Source: Tachypleus tridentatus
Taxonomy: Eukaryota > Arthropoda > Merostomata > Xiphosura > Limulidae
Direction of reading: 5' to 3'
NCBI RefSeq assembly: GCF_004210375.1
Contig: NC_134829.1
Coordinates: 28,226,034-28,290,033, forward strand
Length of the DNA stretch: 64,000 nt
The notes under the pieces were generated by a model that made no database searches, was not told the DNA's origin, and saw only the letters and a list, made by a program, of their open reading frames with translations. Positions 11,401 to 20,804 of the stretch are shown here, piece by piece. Made by a program: the position numbers and the translations under genes. Each line of letters starts with the position of its first letter. Positions within the stretch are counted from its first letter, which is position 1.

Positions 11401-13896
11401 GATCTCAAGAGGATTTTCTGAGATTTTTTTAAAAGTGAAATTTGATGTTATCTGTTGTAAATGTATATAGTCTCAAAAAAAGAGCAGCAGTGTGAGGATA
11501 TGCAATCTCTCTGATTGCTCTAGTTTTTAAACGTATATTCAAAATTGTTGTAGCCACTGCTTAGTAGTGCTATATTCATTGTCTTTTAATACCATGTTTA
11601 ACTTCTGAATGATCAAGTTTTTCATTTAAGGAAGGTCTTAACATAAAAATATCAGTCCTAGTACCTCACATCTGTTTTATATAAAAAGTGATTTACACAA
11701 TAAACTACTTAACAAAGTTGAATAGCCTATCCACTGTAGTATTTTGGGTTCATTAATATTTTACACACTAGCTGCTCTATTTGTGTTGCAAGAGTGTAGA
11801 CAACTGGGTTCATGGTGCTTGGCATGCACAAATGTTAAGGGAGAAATATTTTTCCAGATGTAATCTGTCCTAGCTGGCAAAATAAAAAAAATGTGAAGCA
11901 AGTTGTGCATATGTTGTTAGATGAACCTGATGATGACTGAAGAAGGTTGAAACATTGTTCACTCTTCTAAGTAAAATATTTTCTCAACCCATATGAGCCG
12001 ATTTTACATATATATGTTGATGAACTTGTTTTGAATCATTCTACAGTATATTGTTGATGAACTTGTTTTGAATCATTTTACAGTATATTGTTGATGAACT
12101 TGTTTTGAATCATTCTACAGTATATTGTTGATGAACTTGTTTTGAATCATTCTACAGAACATTGTTGATGAACTTGTTTTGAATCATTGTACAGTATATT
12201 GTTGATAAAATTGTTTTGAATCATTCTGCAGTATATTGTTCATTAAATTGTTTTGATTCATTCTACAGTACATTCTTGATGAACTTGTTTTGAATCATTC
12301 TACAGTATATTGTTGATAAAATTGTTTTGAATCATTCTGCAGTATATTGTTCATTAAATTGTTTTGAATCATTTTGCAGTATATTGTTCATTAAATTGTT
12401 TTGTATCATTCTAAAGTATATCATTGATAAAATTGTTTTGAATGATTCTACAGTATATTGTTGATAAAATTGTTTTGAATGATTCTGCAGTATATTGTTG
12501 ATAAAATTGTTTTGAATCATTGCACAGTATATTGTTGAAGAAACATCTGTTTTGAATCATTACATAGTATGTTGTTGAAGAAATATCTGTTTTGAATCCT
12601 TGACCAGTATGTTGTTGAAGAAAGATCTGTTTTGAATCGTTGCACAGTATGCTGAAGAAAGATCTGTTTTGAATCATTGCACAGTATGTTGAAGAAACAT
12701 CTGTTTTGAATCATTGGACAGGATATTAGCATAATGCTTGTTCAGGATATTTATTAAAAAAAGATTGTTAGAAAACTTAATATAACAAAGTTATTAGAAA
12801 TGTTTTCTGGCATGTGACTTGATTTAATGAAAAGTACATTTATATTAAATTGTTTTTGGTATGTAATTATCAAGAAATATGTAGATAAACAAATACCTGA
12901 TTAATATATTCTATGTAGATAATAAACAGTTCAGTTGTACACGTTTATAAATGCTGTACAAATAAACGAAGATATTTGTTTTCTTTTCTTCATGTTTTAG
13001 AATTGAGCCATGAAACAAGACACAGGATACTGAGAAAATTCTACCCAGTTGTATTTACTGGTGTTTTAGTTTCTTTAGGAATTTTTTACTTGGTAAGGAG
13101 TATAAGCAGGATATATGGAAAATGGATTAATGAGAGGTGAGTGTACTCTTTAAATGTATGTTTTTATAAAGTTTCTGTGTTCACATTGGTCTTTCAAAAT
13201 ATCATAAGACATCCATGCAGAAAAAATTTGACAAGCAGTTTGATACTTATGATCATATGTATTTAAGAATTTTGAAGATGTAAATATCTTTTTACCATAT
13301 AATTTTTTAATTTGTAGAAATAATTACATTTGTCATTTGGCCTTTATGTAACAGATGCATTTTGTGTGTTTGTGAAACACAAAAGTTTATTGGTTGATAA
13401 CTGCGACTATTAATTTACATTTAATACATAAAATGCTGTAGGTTTCAAGGGAAATTTAGTTTTTAGGCAGGAATAGAAATCTGTTATCATAATTTACTCA
13501 TACTCATGTAAACTTCTATAAAGTGTTTTATCATAAAATACTTTCTGAAGTGTAACTTTGGTGATTTTAAGTGAAGTGAATATGAAATTACAATTAAAAT
13601 TTCTTGTAAATGCATATTTTTCAGAAACAAATTACACCTAACAAAACAAGTTAACTTTTTGTTACACCAGTATATTTGATTGATACATCAAATACAATAC
13701 TTCCATTGATTTATATGTTTTATTTTTATTTGACACTTAAGATTAATTAAGGAATTGTAGAATAAGTTTATTATAATATTTTCCAACATAATATTCTTAT
13801 TTTTTTAGGTATTTGATTGGTCGCTACTTGACCAATTATGTGAGAGAGAATGATCATTCTGACGACCAAGAACATTTGGAAAGTCAAAATACTTAA
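2301..13896 (+). CDS. MARCHF6: MARCHF6 (TEB4/Doa10-type E3 ubiquitin ligase), C-terminal six coding exons
   Basis: This is the 3' half of a multi-exon gene for an ER/nuclear-envelope RING-CH ubiquitin ligase that marks membrane and soluble ERAD substrates. The exons are 2301-2488, 4648-4782, 7591-7680, 9929-10061, 13001-13136 and 13809-13896. They encode about 257 residues in one continuous frame, and every intron has GT/AG ends and matching phase. Landmarks shared with the vertebrate protein, in order, are GxxxPLLLGLxF, PLxxPxxxTPxxYxWQDWxxGVLxAK, the PxWWL loop, and the C-terminal YLIGRYLTNY. At least four hydrophobic helices are visible. The RING-CH domain and the first two thirds of the protein lie left of the window. 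The introns hold two minisatellites and several dispersed repeats. The family assignment rests on remembered sequence similarity and is strong. The exact 5' edge of the first exon is less certain. Confidence 0.9.
3245..3640 (+). pseudogene. Decayed BED/TTF-type zinc-finger (hAT-related) fragment in MARCHF6 intron
   Basis: In the frame from 3255, the residues KFRKEYSAKYPVIASKVSDS and CTVCYIDFSVAHGGK are followed, after a frameshift near 3540, by ASHQQKAEVKTK. The pattern C-x2-C-x2-DFSxAHGGK, then H with basic residues, is typical of BED/TTF-like fingers at the N-terminus of hAT-derived proteins. The frameshift and missing downstream domain mark it as a dead fragment. Confidence 0.55.
3955..4062 (+). 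mobile_element. tRNA-like SINE, type 2 (degenerate copy)
   Basis: The copy has the type-2 landmarks: a B-box-like region, then GTGGACACAGCACAGATAGCC, TTGTGTAGCTTTGTGTTTAA and an A-rich tail. Better-preserved copies are at 33828-33955 and 41628-41730. Confidence 0.7.
4422..4577. repeat. Foldback (stem-loop) repeat with hammerhead-like core motif
   Basis: Imperfect inverted arms at 4422-4475 and 4522-4577 share TACTTTTACCAAAATAAA and its complement. They enclose CTGAAGA (4485-4491) and a downstream GAAAAC (4505-4510). A related single-arm copy lies at about 11920-12010, and a weaker one at 39990-40080. Confidence 0.6.
4648..4782 (+). CDS. MARCHF6: MARCHF6 exon
   Basis: This 135-bp, phase 0-0 exon is preceded by TTTACAG and followed by GTTGGT. 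It encodes a hydrophobic helix with the signature GVIPLLLGLFFDLAF, then PLKIPDSETPVLYVWQ, which is closely conserved in the family. Confidence 0.9.
4783..7590. other. MARCHF6 intron, nothing recognised
   Basis: This is AT-rich sequence with a short GT run near 6985. I see no further exon, SINE or clear transposon. Confidence 0.5.
7591..7680 (+). CDS. MARCHF6: MARCHF6 exon
   Basis: This 90-bp, phase 0-0 exon follows TTTCTTTGAG and ends before GTTTGA, a weak donor. It encodes DWVIGVLQAKLLAIIILARP and then DWWLADVIQK. The tryptophans and the GVLxAK motif match the family. Confidence 0.88.
8030..9165. repeat. Minisatellite, about 38-bp unit, in MARCHF6 intron
   Basis: The best units (8690-9120) repeat AAAGGATATTTTAATACTAC followed by TGATTAGGATTAACTGAT. 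The basic period is 38 bp, with 43-bp variants carrying an extra AAGAA. The left part (8030-8640) is much more diverged, with recurring GGATATTTTACACTA and AAGCAGGA blocks, so the array is older on that side. Confidence 0.85.
9929..10061 (+). CDS. MARCHF6: MARCHF6 exon
   Basis: The acceptor is TTTATTTCAG and the donor is GTGAGT at 10062. The 133-bp exon runs from phase 0 to phase 1. It encodes a short lumenal or cytosolic loop (IHCDGFNQVSLRTV) followed by a proline-containing helix (LPTVIFLVLALILPFGV). Confidence 0.88.
10155..10420 (+). mobile_element. Very degenerate type-1 SINE copy (possible)
   Basis: Scattered matches to the type-1 consensus occur in the right order: a head remnant near 10160, TTTCAGCTGTGGGCATATTA, and AAAATTAGGAATGG. 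It is too diverged for certainty. Confidence 0.3.
11905..12015 (+). repeat. Partial copy of the 4.4-kb stem-loop repeat family
   Basis: It contains CTGATGA (11927-11933), a spacer, GAAAC (11949-11953), then TTCTCAACCCATATGAGCCG. The first part is similar to the core at 4485-4510. Confidence 0.5.
12020..12725. repeat. Minisatellite, 37-bp unit, in MARCHF6 intron
   Basis: About 19 units of the form GTATATTGTTGATGAACTTG followed by TTTTGAATCATTCTACA. The first half is mostly 37 bp. From about 12520 units gain or lose a few bases (GAAGAAACATCTG variant), so two subfamilies sit side by side. Long minus-strand frames here are repeat artefacts. Confidence 0.9.
13001..13136 (+). CDS. MARCHF6: MARCHF6 exon
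   Basis: The acceptor is CATGTTTTAG and the donor GTGAGT begins at 13137. The 136-bp exon completes a split glutamate codon and encodes ELSHETRHRILRKFYPVVF and the last membrane helix (TGVLVSLGIFYLV), then SRIYGKW. The HRxxxxFYP motif corresponds to HRRIYP in vertebrates. Confidence 0.88.
13809..13896 (+). CDS. MARCHF6: MARCHF6 terminal coding exon with conserved C-terminal element
   Basis: The acceptor is TTTTTTTAG. After a split arginine codon the exon encodes YLIGRYLTNYVRENDHSDDQ and a short tail, and the stop TAA is at 13894-13896. The G-x-x-x-x-N spacing matches the C-terminal element that is required for selective substrate degradation in yeast Doa10 and human MARCH6 (human Gly885 and Asn890). 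The hydrophilic extension after it is not conserved. Confidence 0.92.
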
Positions 13897-15298
13897 GAAT
13901 GTGTTAGTTATGATTTTATTGTTATTGTCTTTAGAAAAAAGTAAAAGATGAATTTTTGACATCTTTTACAATGTCCCTAAGACATAGGTTGAAATACAGA
14001 AATACTTGTGTTTATCAGGTTGTTAGCCAGGGCCTTAATAATGTGTAACCATCTATATTAGGGTCTTGAGAGTCATTTGGTGAATTCTAGAAATCTGTGT
14101 TCAAAATGTTACTGGTTACTTACAGAGAATTGAACAGTTTCATTGTGCAGTTTGTTTTGCTCTTCTGCTCCAAAGTACTCCATGGTAAATGTCTACCACT
14201 TGACAATGTTGATTACAAACTCAAACGAGTTGTATGACATAGGGAAAAGTATTTTTTTCCATCATTAATTTTAATATTAAAGTATGTACCACCTAATGAT
14301 ACTGAAAACGTTTAATTTCATTTAAAATTGAACAATATAATATGATTTACAATGAATTATCAAACAAATACAAGTATTAAATGCTGCCAAAAGTTCACAC
14401 TGTTTCACACCCATATCCTGGTATTATAGATAAATTTCACACCTATATCCTGGTATTATAGATAATACTATTGTAGTAAATAATAACGAACTTTAAAAAA
14501 GAGGGATATAACTATTTATACGTATGCATACATTATGTGTAGGAAACTGTGGTATCCTGTGTGTAACTTATTGTGCTGTATACTTTAATAATTCAAGCTT
14601 CTCATGATACTTGTTTGTTACAAGAATATTGTTAGAAGGACACAATGTTTCAAATGTTACATATCTGTCTATAATTACCAAGATAATACTACAAAGTTTT
14701 TTATTTCAAATAAAGCAATTTAAAAAATTAAGTTTTTTCAAATATTAAAATTTTGGTGATATAATACAGGAATTTTCCTTACAAACATTATAATCGTTAG
14801 ACATGGGAAGAATTTAGAAGTCTTGAGATGTTGAATGGTCCAAAATCCCAATATCTTGTGCACCAAAACCAGTAATTTATCTTACTGTACATATTATCAT
14901 TTAGTAACGTTTTTTACGTCCCTCTTTCCATTAATACAGTCAGTGAATTTTTGGTTATGTTGTAGTTAATGTGTAATTAAAACTCCAGAGCTATCCAGTA
15001 TTAAAAGAGATGTAATAGAATCAAATTTACAATTTTGTTTGTTTACCACTTTTAATTTTTCAGTACAAAATTACCTGGACATTTTGTTTTGAAACTACTG
15101 TGTTGAAACTATAAAAAAACTGTATTATTTCAGGTTTATGTATATATGAAAGTGATAATTTTATCTCTAAACAACTGATATATACATTCAAAATTGTTTT
15201 AATATAGTGTACTGAACTTTCTATATAATGGACACAACACTTAAAATAAGCTTACTTTTAATTAACTTATGGTTAATTAAAAAGCCAACAGCTGATCT
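13897..15298. other. MARCHF6 3' UTR and downstream spacer
   Basis: This is AT-rich, non-coding sequence. A 32-bp unit containing CATATCCTGGTATTATAGAT is duplicated in tandem at about 14405-14465. No other structure was seen. Confidence 0.5.
14709..14714 (+). promoter_or_regulatory. Candidate polyadenylation signal of MARCHF6
   Basis: An AATAAA hexamer lies about 0.8 kb after the MARCHF6 stop in AT-rich sequence. It is the first clear canonical hexamer I noticed downstream. Transcript data would be needed to be certain. Confidence 0.35.
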
Positions 15299-15308
15299 CC
15301 CTAGATGA

Positions 15309-15563
15309 GGAGCCCTGCATGGCCAGGTGGTTAAGGCACTTGACTCTTAATCTGAGGGTTGCGGGTTCGGATTTCCATCACATCAAACATTCTCGCCCTT
15401 TCAGCCGTGGGGGTGTTATAATATGACAGTTGGTAAAAGAGTAGCCCAAGAGTTGGCGGTGGGTGGTAATGACTAGCTGCCTTCCCTCTAGTCTTACACT
15501 GCTAGATTAGGGACAGCTAGTGCAGATAGCCCTCGTGCAACTTTGCACGAAATTCAAACCAAA
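15309..15563 (+). mobile_element. tRNA-derived SINE, type 1, with perfect 10-bp target-site duplication
   Basis: The tRNA-like head has an A box in GGCCAGGTGG and a B box in GGGTTCGGATT. The body is shared by all type-1 copies (CCCTTTCAGCCGTGGGGG, AGTTGGCGGTGGGTGGT, GCCTTCCCTCTAGTCTTACA) and ends in a short A-rich tail. CCCTAGATGA is duplicated at 15299-15308 and 15564-15573, marking an LINE-machinery insertion. Confidence 0.93.
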
Positions 15564-15573
15564 CCCTAGATGA

Positions 15574-17127
15574 ATATAGGTGTTAAAACTTTTGTATGTA
15601 ATCCACTATGTTCCCCATGGCTTCCTCTAGTGAGCAAAAATCAAACTTTTTTATTTTTATTTAACAAAACTTTTATATTTTTATGTCAGTGAATATTGTA
15701 AAGTTAGGCAGGCTGAGCGGTTGGTTTAGCTAAACAGTTGGAGTTTTCACTAATACTGCCTGTTACATTTTTTATTTTAAGTGAGAATGGAGTACACAGG
15801 CACTAGCTCGAGTCATTATAGTTAAAGCAATAAAGTTTGAGACAATAATTTCAAGAATATTTCTTTTATTAACTTTTTTATATACTTAATGGTCATATCC
15901 AACATATATCTTTTCAATTAAGTTAACTTTTCAACATTAATTAACACTTTTACTAAATATTTATTTAACTGTATACTACTTAATATGATAACCAATGCAT
16001 AGGAATAATGGCGTTTAGAATAATTACAGAGAGTTCAGGCGTATCACTCGTAATTCTTTTCATCGTAATAGCGAAAGAGCTGAATGTTAATAGAGGGAGT
16101 TGTTTTTCACTTTGCTTGGATCTTGTACACACAATATATATCGTTTGTTTCAGTTGGCCATAAAAACCCATCGTGAAGCAGGCACGTCTAGATATAATCT
16201 TAAGTACTGTATGTATGTCTCTGATGGTTTTGAAGTGCATGACTGTTTTACGATTCACAGTATTTGTTTGATTGAGCGCAGGTGCAACATGACTTACACG
16301 TGCTTAATGCACGTTTTCCACTATTAAAAAGCAGCTGCTTCAGAAATCCTTTTCCTTCAAATAAGTAGCGCGAGCACTGCACTTTATTATTATATTTTTA
16401 ACACGTTTGTTCTTTTCATCCTTTAAAGTTTCGGCCTAATTAAAGATTCAAAGTTTTGATGTGATTTTTTATCCAGTCACAGTGTCGATTTTTTTTCAAA
16501 GTTTCTCTCAAATTTGGACATTTCACCGATTTCGATATTTTCCAGTTTTATTACAGTCAATAAAACAGCAATTCTACAAATTCTCGAAGACCGTTTTTCT
16601 AACTATGATCTTGCCATACGCCACTTTTGATAAGGTTTTTAAAGTCAGATTGAATAATCACTAATGGATGGTACATTTCCGCAAAATGATCATTATAAGC
16701 TTTTCTTTTTTACTACGATTCGAATCCCTGTCGCACCAAACATGATCGCCCTTTCAGCCATGGAGGCGTTATAATGTTACGGTCAATCCCACTATTCGTT
16801 GGTAAAAGAGTAGCCCAAGAGTTAGCGGTGGGTGGTGATAACTAGTTGCCTTCCCTCTAGTCTTACACTGCTAAATTAGGGACGGCTAGCACAGATAGCC
16901 CTCGAGTAGCTTTGTGCGAAATTCAAAATAAACAAACTTTTTTACTACAGTGACGGTGTGATAATTGTCTTGTTTTATTTCTTGTGACGACAAATTTAGA
17001 AAGCAACTTGCTTGTTGATTGTGAAAAAATGTCATTTATAAAAAAAGCGCCACATAACGTAGGATAAAGTACTAATAAATCAACAGGCGTCTCACGCTTT
17101 TTTAAAACCGATTTTCATTGGCTCACT
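15574..17127. other. Intergenic spacer with a truncated SINE
   Basis: Apart from the SINE at 16717-16936 I see no gene. Short open frames at 15980-16330 have no family-like features. Confidence 0.4.
16717..16936 (+). mobile_element. Type-1 SINE, 5'-truncated inside the B box, perfect 12-bp target-site duplication
   Basis: The copy begins within the B-box region (GATTCGAATCCCTGTCGCAC) and runs to the A-rich 3' end. CTTTTTTACTAC flanks it at 16705-16716 and 16937-16948, so truncation happened during insertion and not by later loss. Confidence 0.92.
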
Positions 17128-17644
17128 TACACTGCATGGCCACAAATATGTGGACATCTGATCATCACACCCTCATGTGCGTGTTGAAAATCTCATTCCA
17201 AAACCACAGGCATTTGTTCGTAATATGTGTATATATATACAACTAGAACAACGGATTATAAAAAAAACACTGATACCTTTTATTATCGTCATAACTATAG
17301 CATGTAAATAATAGATTCATGGTAAACTTAAATGTCTCTATAGTGATCACTTTTAATCAGATACTTTGTACTTGTACAACGGTCGGCTCCGGTTAGACGA
17401 GCTCGATACCTCAAGCCCGTTGGCTGTTTCTCACAAAACACGGTAAACCTATATAACAATGGACGGATAGTTCAGTTCAGCTTGGCAGATGATAATTTCT
17501 CGTTAGAACGGATGAGTTGATGGTTACATTGGGTGGACTGGCGACCAGAGTAACGAACGTGTTGTAACTGTAACACATGAACTGTTGACTGTCACGTAAC
17601 ATTCAGTAGATCCTGTTCATTTCCAGGCCTCGTTGACGACGTCT

Positions 17645-19147
17645 GGCTCAGTTTATCACAGTAATGAGATATGCACACTAACACAGTTAATCAACCAAAC
17701 AGTTTATCACAGTAATGAGATATGCACACTAACACAGTTAATCAACCAAACAGTTTATCACAGTAATGAGATATGCACACTAACACAGTTAATCAACCAA
17801 ACAGTTTATCACAGTAATGAGATATGTACACTAACACAGTTAATCAACCAAACAGTTTATCACAGTAATGAGATATGCACACTAACATAGTTAATCAACC
17901 AAACAGTTTATCACAGTAATGAGATATGCACACCAACACACAGTTAATCAACCAAACAGTTTATCACAGTAATGAGATATGCACACCAACACACAGTTAA
18001 TCAACCAAACAGTTTATCACAGTAATGAGATATGCACACCAACACACAGTTAATCAACCAAACAGTTTATCACAGTAATGAGATATGCACACAAACACAG
18101 TTAATGAACCAAACAGTTTATCACAGCAATGAGATATGCACACAAACACAGTTAATGAACCAAAGAGTTTATCACAGTAATGAGACATGCACACTAACAC
18201 AGTTAATCAACCATAGAGTTTATCACAGTAATGAGACATGCACACTAACACAGTTAATCAACCATAGAGTCTATCACAGTAATGAGATATGCCTACCAAC
18301 ACACAGTTAATCAACCAAACAGTTTATCACAGTAATGAGATATGCACACTAATGCACAGTTACTGAACCAAACAGTTCATCACAGTAATGAGATATGCAC
18401 ACTAACACAGTTAATCAACCAAAAAGTTTATCACAGTTATGAGATATGCACACTAACATAGTTAATCAACCAAACAGTTTATCACAGTAATGAGGTATAC
18501 ACACTAATGCACAGTTACTGAACCAAACAGTTTATCACAGTAATGAGATATGCACACTAACACAGTTAATCAACCAAACAGTTTATCACAGTAATGAGGT
18601 ATGCACACTAACACAGAGTTAATCAACCAAACAGTTTATCACAGTAATGAGATATGCACACTAACACAGTTAATCAACCAAACAGTTTATCACAGTAATG
18701 AGATATGCACACTAACACAGTTAATCAACCAAACAGTTTATCACAGTAATGAGATATGCACACTAAGACACAGTTAATCAACCAGTTTATCACAGTAATG
18801 AGATATGCAACTAAAACGCAGTTAATCAACCAGTTTATCACAGTAATGAGATATACACACTGACACAGTTAATCAACCAAACAGTTTATCACAGTAATGA
18901 GATATGTACACTAACACAGTTAATCAACCAAACAGTTTATCACAGTAATGAGATATGCACACTAACACAGAGTTAATCAACCAAACAGTTTATCACAGTT
19001 ATGAGATATGCACACTAACACAGTTAATCAACCAAATAGTTTATCACAGTAATGAGATATGCACACTAACATAGTTAATCAATCAAACAGTTTATCACAG
19101 TAATGAGATATGCACACTAACACAGTTAATCAACCAAACAGTTTATC
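17645..19147. repeat. Minisatellite, 51-bp unit, about 30 copies
   Basis: The unit is CAGTTTATCACAGTAATGAG then ATATGCACACTAACACAGTT then AATCAACCAAA. Most copies are 51 bp, with 53-bp variants (extra CA) and shorter ones around 18780-18840 that lack CAAA. Because 51 is divisible by three, the plus strand stays open for several units and spells a 17-residue period (VYHSNEICTLTQLINQT), but there is no start context or flanking coding sequence. Copies are nearly identical, so the array is young or homogenised. Confidence 0.97.
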
Positions 19148-19539
19148 GATGTTCACGAACTTACGTCCTTTACATTGATCTTTATTTGATGTGATCGTTC
19201 TAACTCGTAGAAACCGACACTTCTGTTGAGAAATGGATGTATCATCCCGAACTAACTAATCTAAACTAACGTGGCAGGGGTTCAGTTTAGAGAGAGAGAA
19301 ATCAGAAGAGTTCTCTCTCCAACTGGGGTGTTCAGGAACTTTGTAGTTCCTCTTCGTCCCCTTACGTGAGAAATGTTTTAAAATATCCATGGAATTTTTA
19401 CTTTATTTTTAACATTTCAAAAATATTTGTGAGTGAGAGGAAGGGCGGGAGAACTGGACGAAAGCAGCGAAAGTGAAGTGAGCTAGACCTTGGCTCGAGG
19501 ATGGAGAACCCTGGCGGCTGGCGAATTGGTTTTTAAAAT

Positions 19540-19725
19540 TTACTGTAATTGATTAGATACCCTTGACTGGGTAAACGGCCCTTTTCAGAATGAGGCTGGG
19601 ACCTACAGGTTCGATGCCAGAGATTTTGCTGTGGGGGGAAACGGGAGTACCCCGAGAAAACCCACTTTCACGGCCTGGGCGCCGAATAATCTACCCAGAC
19701 CGTGCCCGGAAGTAGCTGGGAAGAA
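19540..19725. other. Segment resembling a widespread conserved repeat motif
   Basis: The stretch contains GATTAGATACCCTTGACTGG and, further on, AACGGGAGTACCCCGAGAAA. The latter resembles the GGAGTACCCGGAGAAAACCC string that recurs in repeats of many animals. I cannot assign it to a family. It lies just 3' of the gag-like ORF within the nested insertion. Confidence 0.3.
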
Positions 19726-19781
19726 AAACAACAACAACAAAAAGAACTGATGAACTATGTTGGTGGTATACTTGGAAACTG

Positions 19782-20804
19782 TTAGATGCAGTCTTGTAGA
19801 TCGGGTGGTAACTTCATCATGAACTTGTTTCCACACTTGAAGCCCATTGGTGCAACTGAGAAACGTGGTCTTGGTGGTGGAACTACTGGCTGTTCTTCGG
19901 TGAGTTGTTCTTCGCTGGTCTGTGATGCTTTGTTTCTTCTCGAGATTTTGGTTTGAGTTTTCTGCGTGGAGGTAGATTGTTTTTCAGTTTGTGCTGTCGT
20001 GTCGATGGTTATCTTCGTAATGGTTTGAGTCTGGCTGGTTGTTAAATTCTGTGGAACTAGGATTGAAGTCTGGCAGGAACTGTTCTTTTTCTTTCTTGAA
20101 GTGCTGGAACTTGGCGTGTTGCTAACAATGGGTGTTGTCGTCTTCTGAGTCGGGTTGTCTGAATCCGTCTTCGTGTTTCTTCTAATACGGTCTGGACTCG
20201 GCGGTATTTTGGTATTTTCCTGTTGGAAGATTTCCGTTGGTTGTTTGCGATATCTGGGTGCTTGGTTTGAACCATTCTTGAGTGGTCGTCGATGTGGGCG
20301 TTCGGCTCTAAAATGAAATATATGATAATAGCAGCCATCTCGTAAAATACAGTCGGCACTGTACTTCGATGTTGTCACTATCTTCATGAAGTGTGTGGGA
20401 TGATTACTGTTCTTAGAATAAATTCGATGAACTGCGTATACCTTGGCTTGTATTTGGGGTTCTATGGTTTGTCTAATTTCTTCTGGTTGAATTGATGGGT
20501 CGACGCCCCTGAGGAATACAGAATAAAGATTGACTGGACTTTTCGTTGGGGAACAACTTACTTTAAATTCAGTGTTCCATGGCTGGCACAGATATGTTTG
20601 GTCTGCAGTAGTGGGTGGTTGGATGAGGATTCCTCCCCGGCGTAAAATACGGGTCCTGGACGGTTCGATGGTTGCCCCAGGCTTGGCTCGGGCGATCAAC
20701 GTGGCGACTTGGTACGGCGTGAGGTTCGGCGGTAAGCCGTCGACGATTACAGGCGGCACTAACGGCCTGACTGGCGAGGATGAACGTTTCGTTTTGAATA
20801 GCAT
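19782..20804 (-). CDS. Intact 340-residue gag/ORF1-like protein of a retroelement
   Basis: The frame is uninterrupted and preceded by an in-frame stop shortly upstream of the ATG. Residues about 90-170 (LRGVDPSIQPEEIRQTIEPQ, then VYAVHRIYSK and a basic end HFRAERPHRRP) resemble the RRM-like/PRE_C2HC region of non-LTR retrotransposon ORF1 proteins. In those, [LK]-G-[LV]-x5-EEI precedes a hydrophobic strand and a VxxVxRI motif. The usual CCHC zinc knuckles after it are missing. The last 170 residues are a low-complexity Thr/Ser/Gln/Lys-rich tail. No reverse transcriptase is found beside it. It could be a domesticated or non-autonomous gag, or the leftover of a larger element. Codon and base use is more GC-rich than the surroundings. 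Confidence 0.55.
   Translation of the reverse strand: MLFKTKRSSSPVRPLVPPVIVDGLPPNLTPYQVATLIARAKPGATIEPSRTRILRRGGILIQPPTTADQTYLCQPWNTEFKVSCSPTKSPVNLYSVFLRGVDPSIQPEEIRQTIEPQIQAKVYAVHRIYSKNSNHPTHFMKIVTTSKYSADCILRDGCYYHIFHFRAERPHRRPLKNGSNQAPRYRKQPTEIFQQENTKIPPSPDRIRRNTKTDSDNPTQKTTTPIVSNTPSSSTSRKKKNSSCQTSILVPQNLTTSQTQTITKITIDTTAQTEKQSTSTQKTQTKISRRNKASQTSEEQLTEEQPVVPPPRPRFSVAPMGFKCGNKFMMKLPPDLQDCI

Noticed and set aside
12332-12732. Three overlapping minus-strand frames
   Set aside because: They are shadows of the 37-bp array in the MARCHF6 intron.
17633-18310. Two open frames spelling a 17-residue repeat
   Set aside because: They are by-products of the 51-bp minisatellite; length variants break the frame and there is no coding context.
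17645-19147. CRISPR-like repeat array
   Set aside because: Units are contiguous with no unique spacers and the genome is eukaryotic.
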